NCBI RefSeq assembly: GCF_000003855.2
Contig: NW_003101676.1
Location: forward strand, 2,862,796-2,926,795
Direction: 5' to 3'
DNA from: Blastomyces gilchristii SLH14081
Taxonomy: Eukaryota; Ascomycota; Eurotiomycetes; Onygenales; Ajellomycetaceae
DNA length: 64,000 nt
Within the stretch, counting starts at the first letter, position 1; the number at the start of each line of letters is the position of its first letter. Made by a program: the position numbers and the translations under genes. This document shows, one piece after another, positions 33,780-45,310 of this stretch. The notes under the pieces were generated by a model. It ran no database searches. It saw only the letters and a program-made list of their open reading frames with translations, and was not told where the DNA came from.

Positions 33780-36700
33780 CTCTAAGACTTTGTCTGCAAA
33801 GTCTTTCACTGAGTAATTTCATAGAATCAGGCTCAGCACTGCAGTGATACTCACTAAAGATTCTTTATATCTATATAAAAAAAACCTCAGTGAGAAAAAA
33901 TCTCTTATTATTATAAAGAGAAAAGAGTCTGTCACTCAGTTTCTTATTTTATAAGATTCTTTATAATCTACAGATCTTTCTTTGACTATTATACAGATTC
34001 ATCTCACATCTTTTATACAGAAGAATTCTGATTAACTCTCAATCATTTTTACAAGATTCTTGTGTGATCATTACACAGATTCATTTCACAGATAAATCAC
34101 TTTCTATGAGATTATCTCTATCAAAGAGAAGTATTTATGAGTTAATCTTTTACTTATTCTTATAAATTATTATTCTTTGATACTGTAGAATTGTGAGGAA
34201 TTTTTCATTCTTTCATTAACTCTATAGAATTATAGAATTAAGATATCTACAGTCTGTAATCACTCTTTATAGTTATATAGAAAGATTCAGATCTGTAATT
34301 CACAATCATTCTTTATTTACTAGAGTAATCTCACTGTTTCATGAAATCATTCACAGTGTAAATAAATCTCTCTAAAGTAGTATAAATATCTCAGATCTGT
34401 TTATAAAATCTTATCTTCTTTTCTCTTTTTCTATAACAGCTTTTATTTCTATAAACTGTGAGTATTCCTATTCATCTGTGAAGTATTTTCACTCAGATAA
34501 TAGAGAGAGAGTGTTTCTAATAATATCTACATATTAATTTAAGAACTTCTCAAGAATAAAATTTTTTTAAATTTCAATATCTTTATAAATAATATCTGAC
34601 TGCTGCTGAGCTTCTTATAGATATTTCTATAACTCTTTTAATTACTTTTTACTGACTGATAAAGCAGAGATATCACTACTTATAACAGTATCTTTATTCT
34701 TCTCAGCTCTGTCACTGCACTCAATCTTCAGATCAGTGATTAATTCTGTATCTCTCTCAGATCAGCTTCTGACTTTAAATAGTGTAGTTCTGCTCTTTAC
34801 TGTAAGTCTTTTCATAAGTAATTTCTTACAGATTCTAGCTAACAGTTCTTATAAAGCTTCTAATATTATCAGTGTCTTCTACAGTCTCACAGATCTATAA
34901 TTACTCTTCTTCTATTTATATAATCTCTGATCAGATATATATAAATATGTCTAGATTCTCTATCAATGATTCTCACACTGCAGCACATTTTCACAATCTC
35001 ATTATTAATAGAAGATGAGTTCTCAGATATCTGTAAAATTCAGATAATTAAGATAATGTAAATATTATAAATTTATAATAGAAGTTAATCTGAATAGATG
35101 AGTTTTCTCTCTATATCTTAATTATTTCTGAGCTGAATACTTCAGCATAACTGAGAGAGCAGACACAGCTTTATAAGAGATATCTGATCACATATACAGA
35201 TAATTAACTCTCAAGACTCTGCTGTAATTATATACACTCTGATATCTGACTTCTCTGAAGTCTGTGCATTTCTGACAGTCTTCATATTAAATGCAATAAT
35301 TATTTATATTATGAATATAATACTCTCTGCTTCTTTGAAGAGAAGAATTGATAGTTATAGAGAGATTGAGTATCACAGATATTGAGAATATAAGTATGAG
35401 TTTTCTTTATTTTTTCTTTATTAATCTCTAAATTGTGTTCACAGCTCTGTTTTTATTTTCTTCATTTTTTAACTTTAATAAGAACATGATTTCTTCTTCT
35501 CTTTATATATATTACAGACTGTTCATCTCAGTAGAAACTCATTATCTTATAGACTCAGATTTATAAATAACAGTGTTAATATCTTTATCACAATCAGGTT
35601 CTTAGTGAAGATTATATTATTCTGACTTATCAGAATTTACAGTATAAAAGTTATGTCTCAGCTTTTATAGATATCTTATCTACTTAGATAGTTCTTAAGT
35701 GAACTTATTCATTTTATCAGAATACTCTTATTACTGAACCTTGAATCAGAGCTTATAATCTTACTTCTCTGAGTTAATAATTTCTTTAATCTGATATTCT
35801 CTTTCACTCTTTAATACTTTATAAATAGAGTGATGAGTCACAGAGTTCTCTTCTAAGAATTTCTTATATTTACAGAGTAAAGAGATATAAAAAACATTAT
35901 ATATCTATAATTTAGATAACAGTTTCAATCTATAGAACTGTGAGCTAACTTTCTTTATAATCTTATAAGACTCTGTCTGTAAGAGATTCAGCTTCTTACT
36001 AGATCTCTATATAATAATGTTTTCTAGACTTAATCAGATTCTATCATCTTTCTTAAAACTCTTTATAATGTACTTGAAGTCATAGTATCTTTTCTAATAC
36101 TCTTAAGTCTTTCTTCAGAATTCACAGACTTTCTTCTGAATATTCTGAATTCTTTCAGCTTATTTACAGATATCATTACACTCTATAGTATACTCTTACA
36201 GATCTATCAAGATTATCTACAGATAAGTCTTAGTAAGTATCTCAAAGAGAGTTTTATCTGTACTGATATGTTTTAAGTTATTATACACAAACTCTGTAAG
36301 TAATAATTAATATACTCAGTTATTCTGATTATAATTAACAAAGCACTACAGATACTGTTTTAATATACTTATCAGATATTCTATCTGATTATCTATCTAT
36401 TAATGAAAAGCTGTACTTAAATTTTATAAGATCTTCAGTATAGTTATCAGATCAGATTAGAACTTCTCTATAAAGATTAATCTTCTATCTGAGACAATAT
36501 TCATAAATAATTCATACAATCAGATTACATCACAGATAAAGATATAAGTTAAAATCTTTGACTTTAAGTTCTTACAGATAAGTATAAAGTATGTTATCTT
36601 TATAAAGTAATCTACTATCACTAGCACACTGTTAAAGCAGGCATTATATATATTCTTACTTTTAAAGAGACTTATAAGAGTATTCATTTCTAGCTGTTTT

Positions 36701-39700
36701 CAAGATTCTTATAGAATAAGTAAAGAAGTAAGTTCTTTATATAATCTGAACTGTACTATCTACAAATTCTGATAAATAGTATAAGAATTCACTATCTTCT
36801 TTATAAGTTCTCATATTTTCAGTCAGAAGTATTTTCTTATAAGTAACTCATAAGTTCTAATATCTATAAAATAACTTATTAAAGAAGAGTCATGATATCT
36901 TTTAATAAGTTCTATACATAGAAACTTATTTATAAGTATATAAATTCAGCTCTCTCTTCATAAGAGATTATTTAAGTTTCTTTAATTCTTTATTTCTACA
37001 GAATTGATCTCTGCTGTGAGTAGTTTTTAAATATACTGAGTATATTTATTCTTCAGTTACAGTTCAGACAATCTGAATAGAAGATCTTATAAAGACTTAT
37101 ACTCTGTTTTCTCTTACATCAGATCTTCTAGAGTACTTCTCAAAGCTTATAAACTCTTCAGATTATAGATACTCTCTTCAAGAATTCTTACAGAGATTTT
37201 CAGAGTGTTCACTCTCAGTGTTATAGAGAGTAGTTATACAGACTTCTTTTCTCTCTCTTCTCTCTTCTTTCATAGAGAATTAAAAGACTCTTTAGTCAAT
37301 CTCTTTATAATACTCAGTCTGAGTATTCTGTGAAGCTTTTCTATCTTCTCTAGTCTCTCTATATCTGTCACTCTGATCTTCTTAATATAGTCTGATCTGT
37401 AAGAGAGTTTATCTACTGAGTTCTTAGTTCTGTTAATATACTCTATCTTGAATCAGAACTCACTGAGTCTCTGAGCTTAGCAGATTTACTGTTATAAGAG
37501 TTTCTTAATTGAAGTAAACTATTATAAGCTGTTATAATTAGTTTTAACAGTTATTATTATTATTATTCTTTCATTATACTCATATGCAAGCAGAGCTTAT
37601 GATGAGTCCTTGCGTGATGTTAAATACAGGTCAAGTGTTGATTATATAGAAGGAAATACAGATGTTGAGATCATGTCAAGATAACAAGAACATAGAAAAT
37701 ACAAAGAAGTGATAATTAAATACATACAATAATAACTTCTCATCCCAGGAACATAGAGTGATTTATTGAAGTGATTTGTACACCTCTGTATTTATTAGAA
37801 ACCTGAGGTGCTTGAGTTCCGGATTTAATATATTCCCTGCGGGTTTCGAACTCACACGCCTTGGTTTCCCAGGCCAAGGCACTACCAGATGGCCGCATTA
37901 ACCATTCAGTCACTGAGGCTAGTTTTAACAGTAATCACTGTTACAAGATTCTCAAAGTAGTGATATCAGTGACAGAAGAATTTCACTATTATAAGAAACT
38001 CTTAATTACAAATATTATAGTTGATTTTCACAGATTACATCTTCTGTGAGAAAAAGATCACTGAAACTCAGTTCTTATTTAACTATAGTTATAAGACTAT
38101 TTCTGAAATTATAAAGAAGAAGATATCTATCTCTAATCTGATTAAGAGTAAGAGATTAAAGTAGAACAGTATTACTATATCTGTAAATATCTATTTTAAT
38201 CTTATAAAGATTTTATAAGCTTCTGAGATAAGAAAGTTCTCACAGCTCTTTCTTTTTAACAATCTTTTTATTCTCTATTTATAGAATGACTTCTTCTTAT
38301 TTTCATTCTTCAGCATGTCTGTAAGAGTCAAGAAGATTCTTATAAATATAAAGATAAATTATCTATAGAAATTCACAAAGCTCAGAAAGATCTAAATCTC
38401 ATGAATACTAGTTAACTTCAGTTATAATAGAATAGTCTTGACTTATAAGGATTTCATCTGAATATTATCTGTAGTAATTACATATTCTAGAAAATTAATC
38501 TAATAGATACTGAAGTTGTACTTTATAAGCTTAATATATAGTTCTATCTTATCTAAGATCTTCAATACACTTCATATATACTCAGTATGTTCTTTCTTCT
38601 TTATAAAGTATATCATTACATCATTCAGATATATTATCACAAAGACATTCAGATATACACAAAGTATTTTATTAATAAAAGACTGAAATATCACAGAGAT
38701 ATTAGTCAAATTAAAAGACATCACTAGATATTCAAATAATCTCAGTGTAGTTCTAAAGACAGTCTTTCATTCATTCTCAGACTGTATTTATAACTGTGTA
38801 TATACATTGATTGCATTCAGTTGTATAAATATAACAGCTTTTATAAGACAGTTAATTACATTCTCAATCAGAGACAGAGAATAGTGACTCTTTATTATCT
38901 TGAAGTTCAGATTACAGTAGTCTATATATAATCTAAGATCTTCATTCTTCTTCTTTATAAATATTACAGAGACTTTTATAAAGATTTATAAAGATTAAAT
39001 AAAGTTATTCTTCAGATTCTTCTTTATATAAGTTTGTAAGATCTCTGTTTTATAATAAGAGAGTTTATAGATTAATTCTCAGAAGAGTTTCTACTCTTCT
39101 ATTAAATCTATTATCAGATTCTTCTCATAGTGAGATAAAAGCTTAGCTGCTCTTACTGAGCTGAATATCTCTGTAAGATCTTGATATTTCTCTGATATCT
39201 GAAGCTCAGTTTTCATAACTGTGAAGTTCTCAGACATTTATAAAGTTATTATATAGATGAGCTTGTCTTCTCTAACTAACTTTACAGTATTAACTGATTC
39301 TATCTCTGTAAGTGAGTCTGTTAACACTGATTAGAAGTATAAATCTGACTTATAAACAGCTATATATGAATTGTATCTTTAAAGTTATACAAGTTTCAAG
39401 TATATATTGTCTGTGATGTCTATAATAATTACAGTTTCTATAAATCTTCTTCAGATTCTGAAGAGATCTTATAATTCAAAGATAACTCTTATAAGTCTCT
39501 CAGTTCTTAGATCTGAGTTCTCACATTCTGTTTATTATAAGAGCAGATTCTCAGTTTTTATTATTTAGCTTATTTACTCTGTAAGCTTTAGAGACACTAC
39601 AGTTATCTGAGATTCTAAGTTTATTAATATTTTTCATACTTACAGAGTAGTAGTACTGCAGCACAGTCTCTTTTTATAAGTATATATTTTTATTGAAGAA

Positions 39701-40890
39701 GTAACAGATTCAGATATTAGTTTTAAAACTCTTAAGAAGACTGTTACTGACTCTGTTCATAACTCTTCAAATTTCTATTTTAATTTATTCAGACAGTTTA
39801 TATAAAGATATTCTGATTTAGAATAGATAAAGTAAAGATTCTTTTTCTTAATCTCTCTATTATATACTTTATTTATAGAAGCTTATAAAGCTCTCTCTTT
39901 CTACTTAACAGTCAGATATAAATCTCTCTGTATCTTATTATCTTTTTTCAGTAAATCTATTCTTTATTATTCTAACTCTTTTAAGACTGATTAGTGATTC
40001 ACTCTTTACAGATCTATAACTCTTATAGTGATTTATAAGTAATGAATAAGAGTTATCAGTTTCTTCAGAGTTAAGAACTTAGAGTCTTACTTAATAAGCT
40101 TATTCTGTATATTTTTATTCAGTCTCTTTATAAATATCATTATTCAGATCTTGTTTCTGAGCTCTGTTTTCACAGATCTTAATTTATATTATAATTTTAT
40201 AAAGTACTGTAAGTAGTCTTTATCAGGTTTCTTATCTCTTTTTCTAATATTAATGATTACAGCTCAGATATTCTCTATTCAGCTTATAAAATCTCTTAAC
40301 TTATTTTTTAGATAGATCTTGAGAATAGATCAGTAGAATCTCTTATAATTATTCTCTAAATAATTCAGTTAGTTCTTGACTTTAGTATAGTAGAGATCTG
40401 TTATTATATAGATAATAGCTTCTTTATCTTTCATATTACACAGTCAAACTTATAAGTCAATTTTAAATACAAACTTATAAAAGCTTTTATAGATTGTGAT
40501 TCAGTAAGTAATTTTAAGTAGTTATAACTTAAGAAAGTTTCTTTTCAGTTTATAAGTATCTCTGAAGATTATGTCTAGAGACTCAGTTTAAAAGTGTTTA
40601 CAGACAGTAAGTATTTCTTATAAAAAAATAGCTTAGTCTTATAGAAGATGCTCAAGAATATTCTTCACTAAGATTGATTTATTTATAAATTCAGAGAGTT
40701 TCTCTATTATAGATATAGAGAATAATATTTTATAAGTGATTGATAAGTTCTCTAAGACTTTCTTTACAGAGATTATTCATAGTTCAGATAACTGCTTCTG
40801 AGTATCTACAGTAGAGTTTACAGAGATTGAAGTATACAAGTTTCTAGTTCTTTCAGTTATAACAGATAATTACTGACTGACAGAGCTTGA
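33780..40890 (-). pseudogene. Element E internal region: gag-pol remnants (broken)
   Basis: Minus strand, collinear with element B. Pol is recognisable by alignment to B: the RT tetrad YLND at 38620-38631, and RNase H around 37.5-38.1 kb, split by SINE-2a. Integrase is near 36.2-37.0 kb and the chromodomain near 35.7-35.9 kb. Gag is near 39.7-40.6 kb. The extra post-pol region spans about 33.8-35.4 kb. Frames are destroyed throughout. Confidence 0.75.
37551..37919 (-). mobile_element. SINE-2a: full-length tRNA-headed, (AAT)n-tailed SINE
   Basis: A 369-bp element on the minus strand inside element E, flanked by a perfect 12-bp duplication, TAGTTTTAACAG (37539-37550 and 37920-37931). Read from 37919 it begins GCCTCAGTGACTGAATGG, contains a box A-like TGACTGAATGG (37902-37912), an anticodon-arm-like palindrome CCTTGG...CCAAGG, and a box B-like AGTTCGAAACC (about 37842-37852). 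It ends in (AAT)n, seen as (ATT)n at 37551. CpGs are preserved although the host is saturated with mutations. There is no ORF. Confidence 0.88.
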
Positions 40891-40892
40891 AA

Positions 40893-41150
40893 TGTAAGAA
40901 TAAGTGCTTATAGATAATTATTCAAATGTTTACAGCTTGATATAATATGTACTGTTAACTACTAGAAGTATTCATAATAGAAAGATAAAATATAAAAGTT
41001 AAATATATAATAGCATTCAAGCTAAGTTATAAATAGTATTTGTGAACTTCAGTCTATATAGTTATGTGTAGTCAAGGGCTGCTAACTCTATTGATTACAT
41101 AAGAGATAGAAATAGAGGTAAAGAATCCGTGAGAAGTGAGATTTCTTACA
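40893..41150 (-). repeat. LTR of element E (5' LTR on minus strand)
   Basis: The 258-bp partner of 33511-33768. It is followed by CTGTA, the mutated copy of the CCGCG target site. Confidence 0.93.
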
Positions 41151-41680
41151 CTGTATTAAGACTCTGCTGTAGTTCTGCATAACTTATTACTTCTCTGCAG
41201 ATAATTTCATTCATTTCACAGACTATTTAAATCAGTTTTCAACCACTCTATGACATTATTCAGATATATTATAGAAAGATCTGATTGATAAATATGAGAA
41301 TTCTACTTCTATACAAGGTCAGCAGATTACTTTTTCTTAATAGTAAGACACTACTGAGGTATCACTCTGACTATTCTTACTTATGAAATAAGAGAAGAGT
41401 ATTCACTCATTATCTATATAGAATAGCTAGATGCTGACTTCTTATTAAAAAAGTCAGTAATTTGTTTTTCTTTTACTGAAATATATACAAGAGTTACTGT
41501 ATTTCTCATACAATCTTCTTAGTATACTAAGTACTATATCTGTGATATTTTCATGATAACTCTGTAGCCTATGAGCTTGCTATTCAAGCAAGATAGTCAA
41601 GCTCACTTATACAGCTTCTTAAACAACTATCTCTATGTAACACTACTGACTAGTCACCGCTTCAGTTCCGTCATGTTACA
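41151..41680 (+). repeat. Remainder of the 3' LTR of element D
   Basis: This matches the reverse complement of the Gypsy-2 LTR of element C from just after its first 19 bp to its TTACA end. It continues the fragment 33492-33510. Removing E and one copy of the 5-bp target leaves about 544 bp, close to the 533 bp expected. At 41660-41680 it keeps the CG-containing end TTCAGTTCCGTCATGTTACA. Confidence 0.88.
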
Positions 41681-41925
41681 GCTCACAGGTAATTATTCAG
41701 ATGTTTACAGCTTGGCATGATATGTACTGTTAACTACTAGAAGTATTCACAGTAGAAAGATAAAATGTAGAGATCAAATATATAATAGCATTCAAGCTGA
41801 GTTATGAATAGTAGTCATGAACTTCAGTCTATATAGTTGTGTGTAGTCAAGAGCTGCTAACTCTATTGATTACATAAGAGATAGAAATAGAGGTAAAGAA
41901 TCAGCGAGAAGCGGGATTTCTTACA
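41681..41925 (-). repeat. Gypsy-1 LTR, lacking its first ~13 bp (host of element D)
   Basis: It matches the 258-bp LTR from GCTC(A/G)CAGG onward to the TTCTTACA end. The missing edge lies exactly at the end of the D LTR, so D inserted into this older Gypsy-1 LTR. The counterpart beyond the left end of D has been lost. Only the LTR is present on this side; whether it was a solo LTR cannot be told. Confidence 0.85.
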
Positions 41926-42165
41926 ATAATAAGAATATAGAAAAATATAAAGAAGTGATAATTAAATACATATAATAATAACTTCTCAGCTCAGAAACAT
42001 AGAGTAATTTATTAAAGTAATTTGTACATCTCTGTATTTATTAAAAATCTGAGATGCTTAGATTCTGAATTTAATATATTCTCTACAGGTTTCAAACTCA
42101 CATGTTCTGATTTCTCATGCTAAGATGCTATTAAATGACTGTATTAACTATTTAATCACTGAGAC
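41926..42165 (-). mobile_element. SINE-2b: partial, mutated SINE-2 copy
   Basis: It matches the 5' two-thirds of SINE-2a (tRNA-like head at the right end, GTCTCAGTGATTAAATAG when read from 42165). All CpGs have become TpG/CpA. Its 3' part is missing at the junction with the Gypsy-1 LTR, so that LTR element inserted into the SINE. It is therefore the oldest datable insertion in the block. Confidence 0.85.
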
Positions 42166-42640
42166 AAGCTAAGTAATCATTTTCTAAATTAATTATATAT
42201 ATTTATATAATGTATTCTGTATATAGTTTTAATTTTTGATAAATAATATTAATATTTTATTATATTATTATACTATGATTGAAAATTAATAGCTTTATAA
42301 AATGCTTTTTAAAGTTTATTAAGTGAATGAGTTTATTGAGTGATATATTATATTAATTAATAAAGTTAACTAGTTTATTGTAAAATATATAATTAACTGT
42401 TTACAAAGTTTATTTTTCTACAGCTCTGTACTCTGTAAATTTTTAAATAATAAGCTTTGTTTAATTACAAATTGAATAAATATGATTGATGTGTGTACAT
42501 GGTAACACTAGTATAAAATACTCAAAAATACTCATTTGACTCAAATGTCACTATAGGCTGCTGTAACAGCGTTGACTACTTGTCACTCAAACAACTTCAT
42601 ATACAGAGTAGAGATGTCGAAATAAAGTGAGGATCGTGCG
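42166..42640. other. Compartment boundary: AT-rich to normal composition
   Basis: From 42166 to about 42,480 the sequence is still extremely AT-rich and gene-less. From about 42,550 CpG dinucleotides reappear (GCGTTG, GTCGAA, GATCGTGCG), and by 42,640 composition is that of the gene region. The switch happens within 100-150 bp. Confidence 0.8.
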
Positions 42641-42671
42641 TTTTAATGACGTCAGGAGGCGAAATGTTTAG

Positions 42672-43571
42672 TTACACCCAGCCCTACAAAATTCACAACA
42701 TCAGCATTGTCAGCAAACACGTTTCCATGTCCAGTGAATAGAGATCCGTTCAAAGGTACGATAGCATAGCAGAGGAGGGGAGATATCGCCACAAAGTAGC
42801 ACAAACTAACCTTTTCCTTTAATTTCGCATGGTAGGCAGAATCGCGGTCCTTACGGGTTATATGGCTATCCCTCGAGCTTGATGTTGAAAAAATGCTCCC
42901 TTCCCTTCGTTGGAATCTTGACGGGGGCACCTTAGCTGCGTCTATATCCAGGATAAATACTCAATAGCGTTAGTCGATCTGTTGTGCTCCCAAATTTTCT
43001 TTCGTTCAAAATCTAACGGTTACGGACGAGTGCGGTAGTTTAAGAACATATAATACTCTCTTCATCATTATCTCGGAGGAGGGCGTCCTTTGGTTTCTAG
43101 AAGAAGCTTAGAAAGCAAATGATCCCCTCCTCTGAGCGAATAGGGTGGTGATGAAAGTCCAGAGCATTACCATAAACATAGGCGGGCTGTGATCTTTGAC
43201 AACGACAAAAGAACTATCCTACGTACCCCATTCCTTGCTCATACGTCTATCAATCGCAGTTGGGGAAGTGGCGCTATCCCTCTCGGCAGATACAGACCTG
43301 GCAAATGGATCGTTGTCATGCGTCCGTTGGCTGGCGAAAGGATCACTTCGAGTTTCAGCTGGTTCGCTTTTTGTGGGGTGTAGCCTTTCCTGCTTGGTGG
43401 GGTCTGCAGCTTCTGGAAGATAAGGTAACAGTTAGTATATTTGACCCGCAAAAGCTTCAACAGACAGTCATGTTTCGTCTTTAGAATGGTAGATTGAGAC
43501 GGGAAGGGGAGAATCATACCGCCCGTTCTCGACGAGTAGTTGGTAGTCATGTGAGGGTCAAAACTAGCCAT
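42672..43571 (-). CDS. Small conserved fungal protein (126 aa), four exons
   Basis: Exons on the minus strand: 43520-43571, 43227-43412, 42811-42941, 42672-42683; the sum is 381 nt, an exact reading frame. Introns have GTATGA, GTACGT and GTTAGT donors, and a CTAAC branch site is visible in the second. The protein is hydrophilic with no membrane segment or signal peptide. Its middle is Ser/Pro/Asp-rich and disordered. The C-terminus EWDAAKVPPSRFQRREGSIF...SRDSHI...YHAKLKEKGWV looks like a family of small fungal proteins of unknown function that I recall, without a named role. The last exon is only 12 nt (Gly-Trp-Val-stop). The gene lies about 100-200 bp from the hypermutated block yet shows no premature stop. 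The start is the first in-frame ATG before the MASFDPHMTTNY segment. Confidence 0.82.
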
Positions 43572-45310
43572 CAAATCTCGAGGGGCAATAGAATATGCCT
43601 TGGGTCGTTGAAGGGGTATCTGATATATGAGAATGATATGCGATATCCGGCTCTTCTTATTATTTTAAAGGGTTTGGGAATGGAGGACTATGAATTATTA
43701 TATAAGAGCTGAGGGGTAGACTAATATTTATATGTTCGTAAGCTGATGATAAGGAGGTATTTGGACACGTGCAATGAACAGCTCGGAGGCGAGAAATAGT
43801 GCCAGTACCAAACTTTCCAATGACTTCACAGACTTAAATAAGGCATAAACCGCGCAAAGGTCCCAAAACTCAGGGGCTACAGGAGGAAGAGACCAAGGTT
43901 ACCAACGCCGCTGGTGCCACTACTCAGCCTACCAACTAGAATGCGCAGCACGCCCCTATAAGGCGGCAGCCAAATGCTTGAAGGAAGCGGGGATAGCAGG
44001 TAGGGGGTCTGGATACAGCTGGAGTGCTGGGATATACAAATAGTCACAATCAACAATCCCATACGGGTGCAAGTGTTGCATGTAGAGTACATGGACCTGT
44101 ACATTACATTCTCAAGTATGTATGTATGTACTGTCCATACATATATAACCACCTTTCAGCCGACTCGTCAGCTGTGTACCGTACACCCGTGGATATATTT
44201 TATTTGGTACCAGTACATGTCACAGAGCAAAGATCTGGCACGTGCATTTCTTTCATCAACTGCGGGGTGGTAAAAAGCAAAGAGAAAGACGCGCCTAGCC
44301 CCGAAAAGGTGCATTTCAACTTTGGCAGAACCTTTGGCTGCCAGTGAGCCGGAGCTGCAACGTATATGAGTCATGCTCATGCTGTTTGCTCGTTGGCTGG
44401 TCGAGTGGCGAAGAGAGAGACAAGGTAAATAAACATGCTGGTGTCAGCAGGGCTACCATAACTAGTTGTAACAGAAGAGCTAGGTGAGGTTTTATCCCTG
44501 CCATTAACATCTGAAAAATCTTTTCAAAATGTCGAATTAGCAACTGAAATGAACCTCTCCGGTTGTGTGAATGAGATATATGTCGAGTGTCAATCAGTTA
44601 GTTGTATCATATGGATGGTGTCTAGAACCATCGAGCGCACATTTACTGCGGAACGGCTTTTGGGGATGTTCATCTGAGGAAAGATTTGCGTTTTGCAAAG
44701 GGATTGAATGAAACGGGCCGCGAGTTGAGATGCTGACACTCTTCACGACAGCTTTCTCCAGGTTCTTAGTAGGCGAGCCAAGCTATAATTAACCGATAAG
44801 GGATTTCAGTTCAACATCTTCAAAAGCCCTGACCACCCAGCTGCCCCTTGAGAAGTTGAGAGAGAGTCAACCATCTCCCACCTTCTATCTCGGACGTTGA
44901 TCCAGTTTGCCTAACATGGGTGCGGGCATCATGTGCAGACAAGTGGCTGAGCTGGCGCCTGTCGAGCGTTGGATGGCCGACTGGCTGGTTGAGCAAGACA
45001 AGTGCTGGAAAGCAGGAACGCAGGAGGCTAAGCATCTATGGGAGGGAGGATTGCATCATATAGAAAGTGAAATTATAGTTCTTTCTCTAAAGTACCTAAC
45101 AAGATGGGAGGTATGTATATACGGGTGGTTTGGAGCAAACTCCAAATAAAAACAAAACAAATTCTCGAAATTGTCTAGATGAGGAAAAATTGTGCAATGA
45201 TCAACCTTTGTTGTACAACAAGACAGCGCCGCAGGAATCAGCGCCGGCTCTCCGGCTCTCCGACTCTCCATAGTCAGTGGCAAAACGGCAACCCTCCCCC
45301 GTGGCTTGGC
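43572..45310. other. Intergenic region, 1.7 kb
   Basis: Between the 5' end of the small gene and the 3' end of the Arf-GEF gene. I see no convincing coding region. It has a short GTAT tandem run near 44116-44130 and CACGTG hexamers at about 43765 and 44237. Confidence 0.6.

Larger units (their letters stand above)
33511..41150 (-). mobile_element. Element E: Gypsy-1 LTR retrotransposon nested in the LTR of element D
   Basis: Minus-strand copy of the element B family: LTRs of exactly 258 bp at 33511-33768 and 40893-41150. Its length is 7,640 bp, or 7,259 bp once SINE-2a and its duplication are removed, against 7,249 bp for B. Flanks are CCGCG (33506-33510) and CTGTA (41151-41155), which is CCGCG with three transitions. 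The RT tetrad YLND is at 38620-38631 on the minus strand. It is more AT-shifted than B, with many CpA-to-TpA changes as well, and no domain is intact. Confidence 0.93.
19517..41680 (+). mobile_element. Element D: 5'-truncated Gypsy-2 retrotransposon, interrupted by C, SINE-1 and E
   Basis: A plus-strand copy of the same family as element C. Similarity to C starts abruptly at about 19517, inside the protease/RT region, so the 5' LTR, gag and part of pol are missing. Pol runs 19517-20879 and resumes at 28720 beyond element C. The 3' ORF region (31.3-33.0 kb) is interrupted by SINE-1. The 3' LTR begins at 33492 and is split by element E, resuming at 41151 and ending at 41680. A purine tract, AAAGAGAAGGGCAT, precedes the 3' LTR. 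The mean state is heavily mutated. Confidence 0.88.

Noticed and set aside
37840..37919. Functional tRNA gene on the minus strand (Pro-like anticodon arm)
   Set aside because: Anticodon-stem-like palindrome only; the acceptor arm does not pair and the sequence is the head of SINE-2, present twice.
1..42500. Mitochondrial DNA insertion explaining the AT content
   Set aside because: Landmarks are Ty3/Gypsy domains with LTRs and TSDs, CA and TG are plentiful, and no mitochondrial gene is recognisable.
42652..42930. 92-codon open frame ending near the boundary
   Set aside because: It is the third exon of the small conserved gene read through a GTTAGT...TAG intron; the hydrophobic C-terminal half is intron sequence.
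44316..44543. 75-codon minus-strand frame with a signal-peptide-like hydrophobic run
   Set aside because: No conserved features after the hydrophobic run, poor start context and no neighbouring exon. Probably chance.
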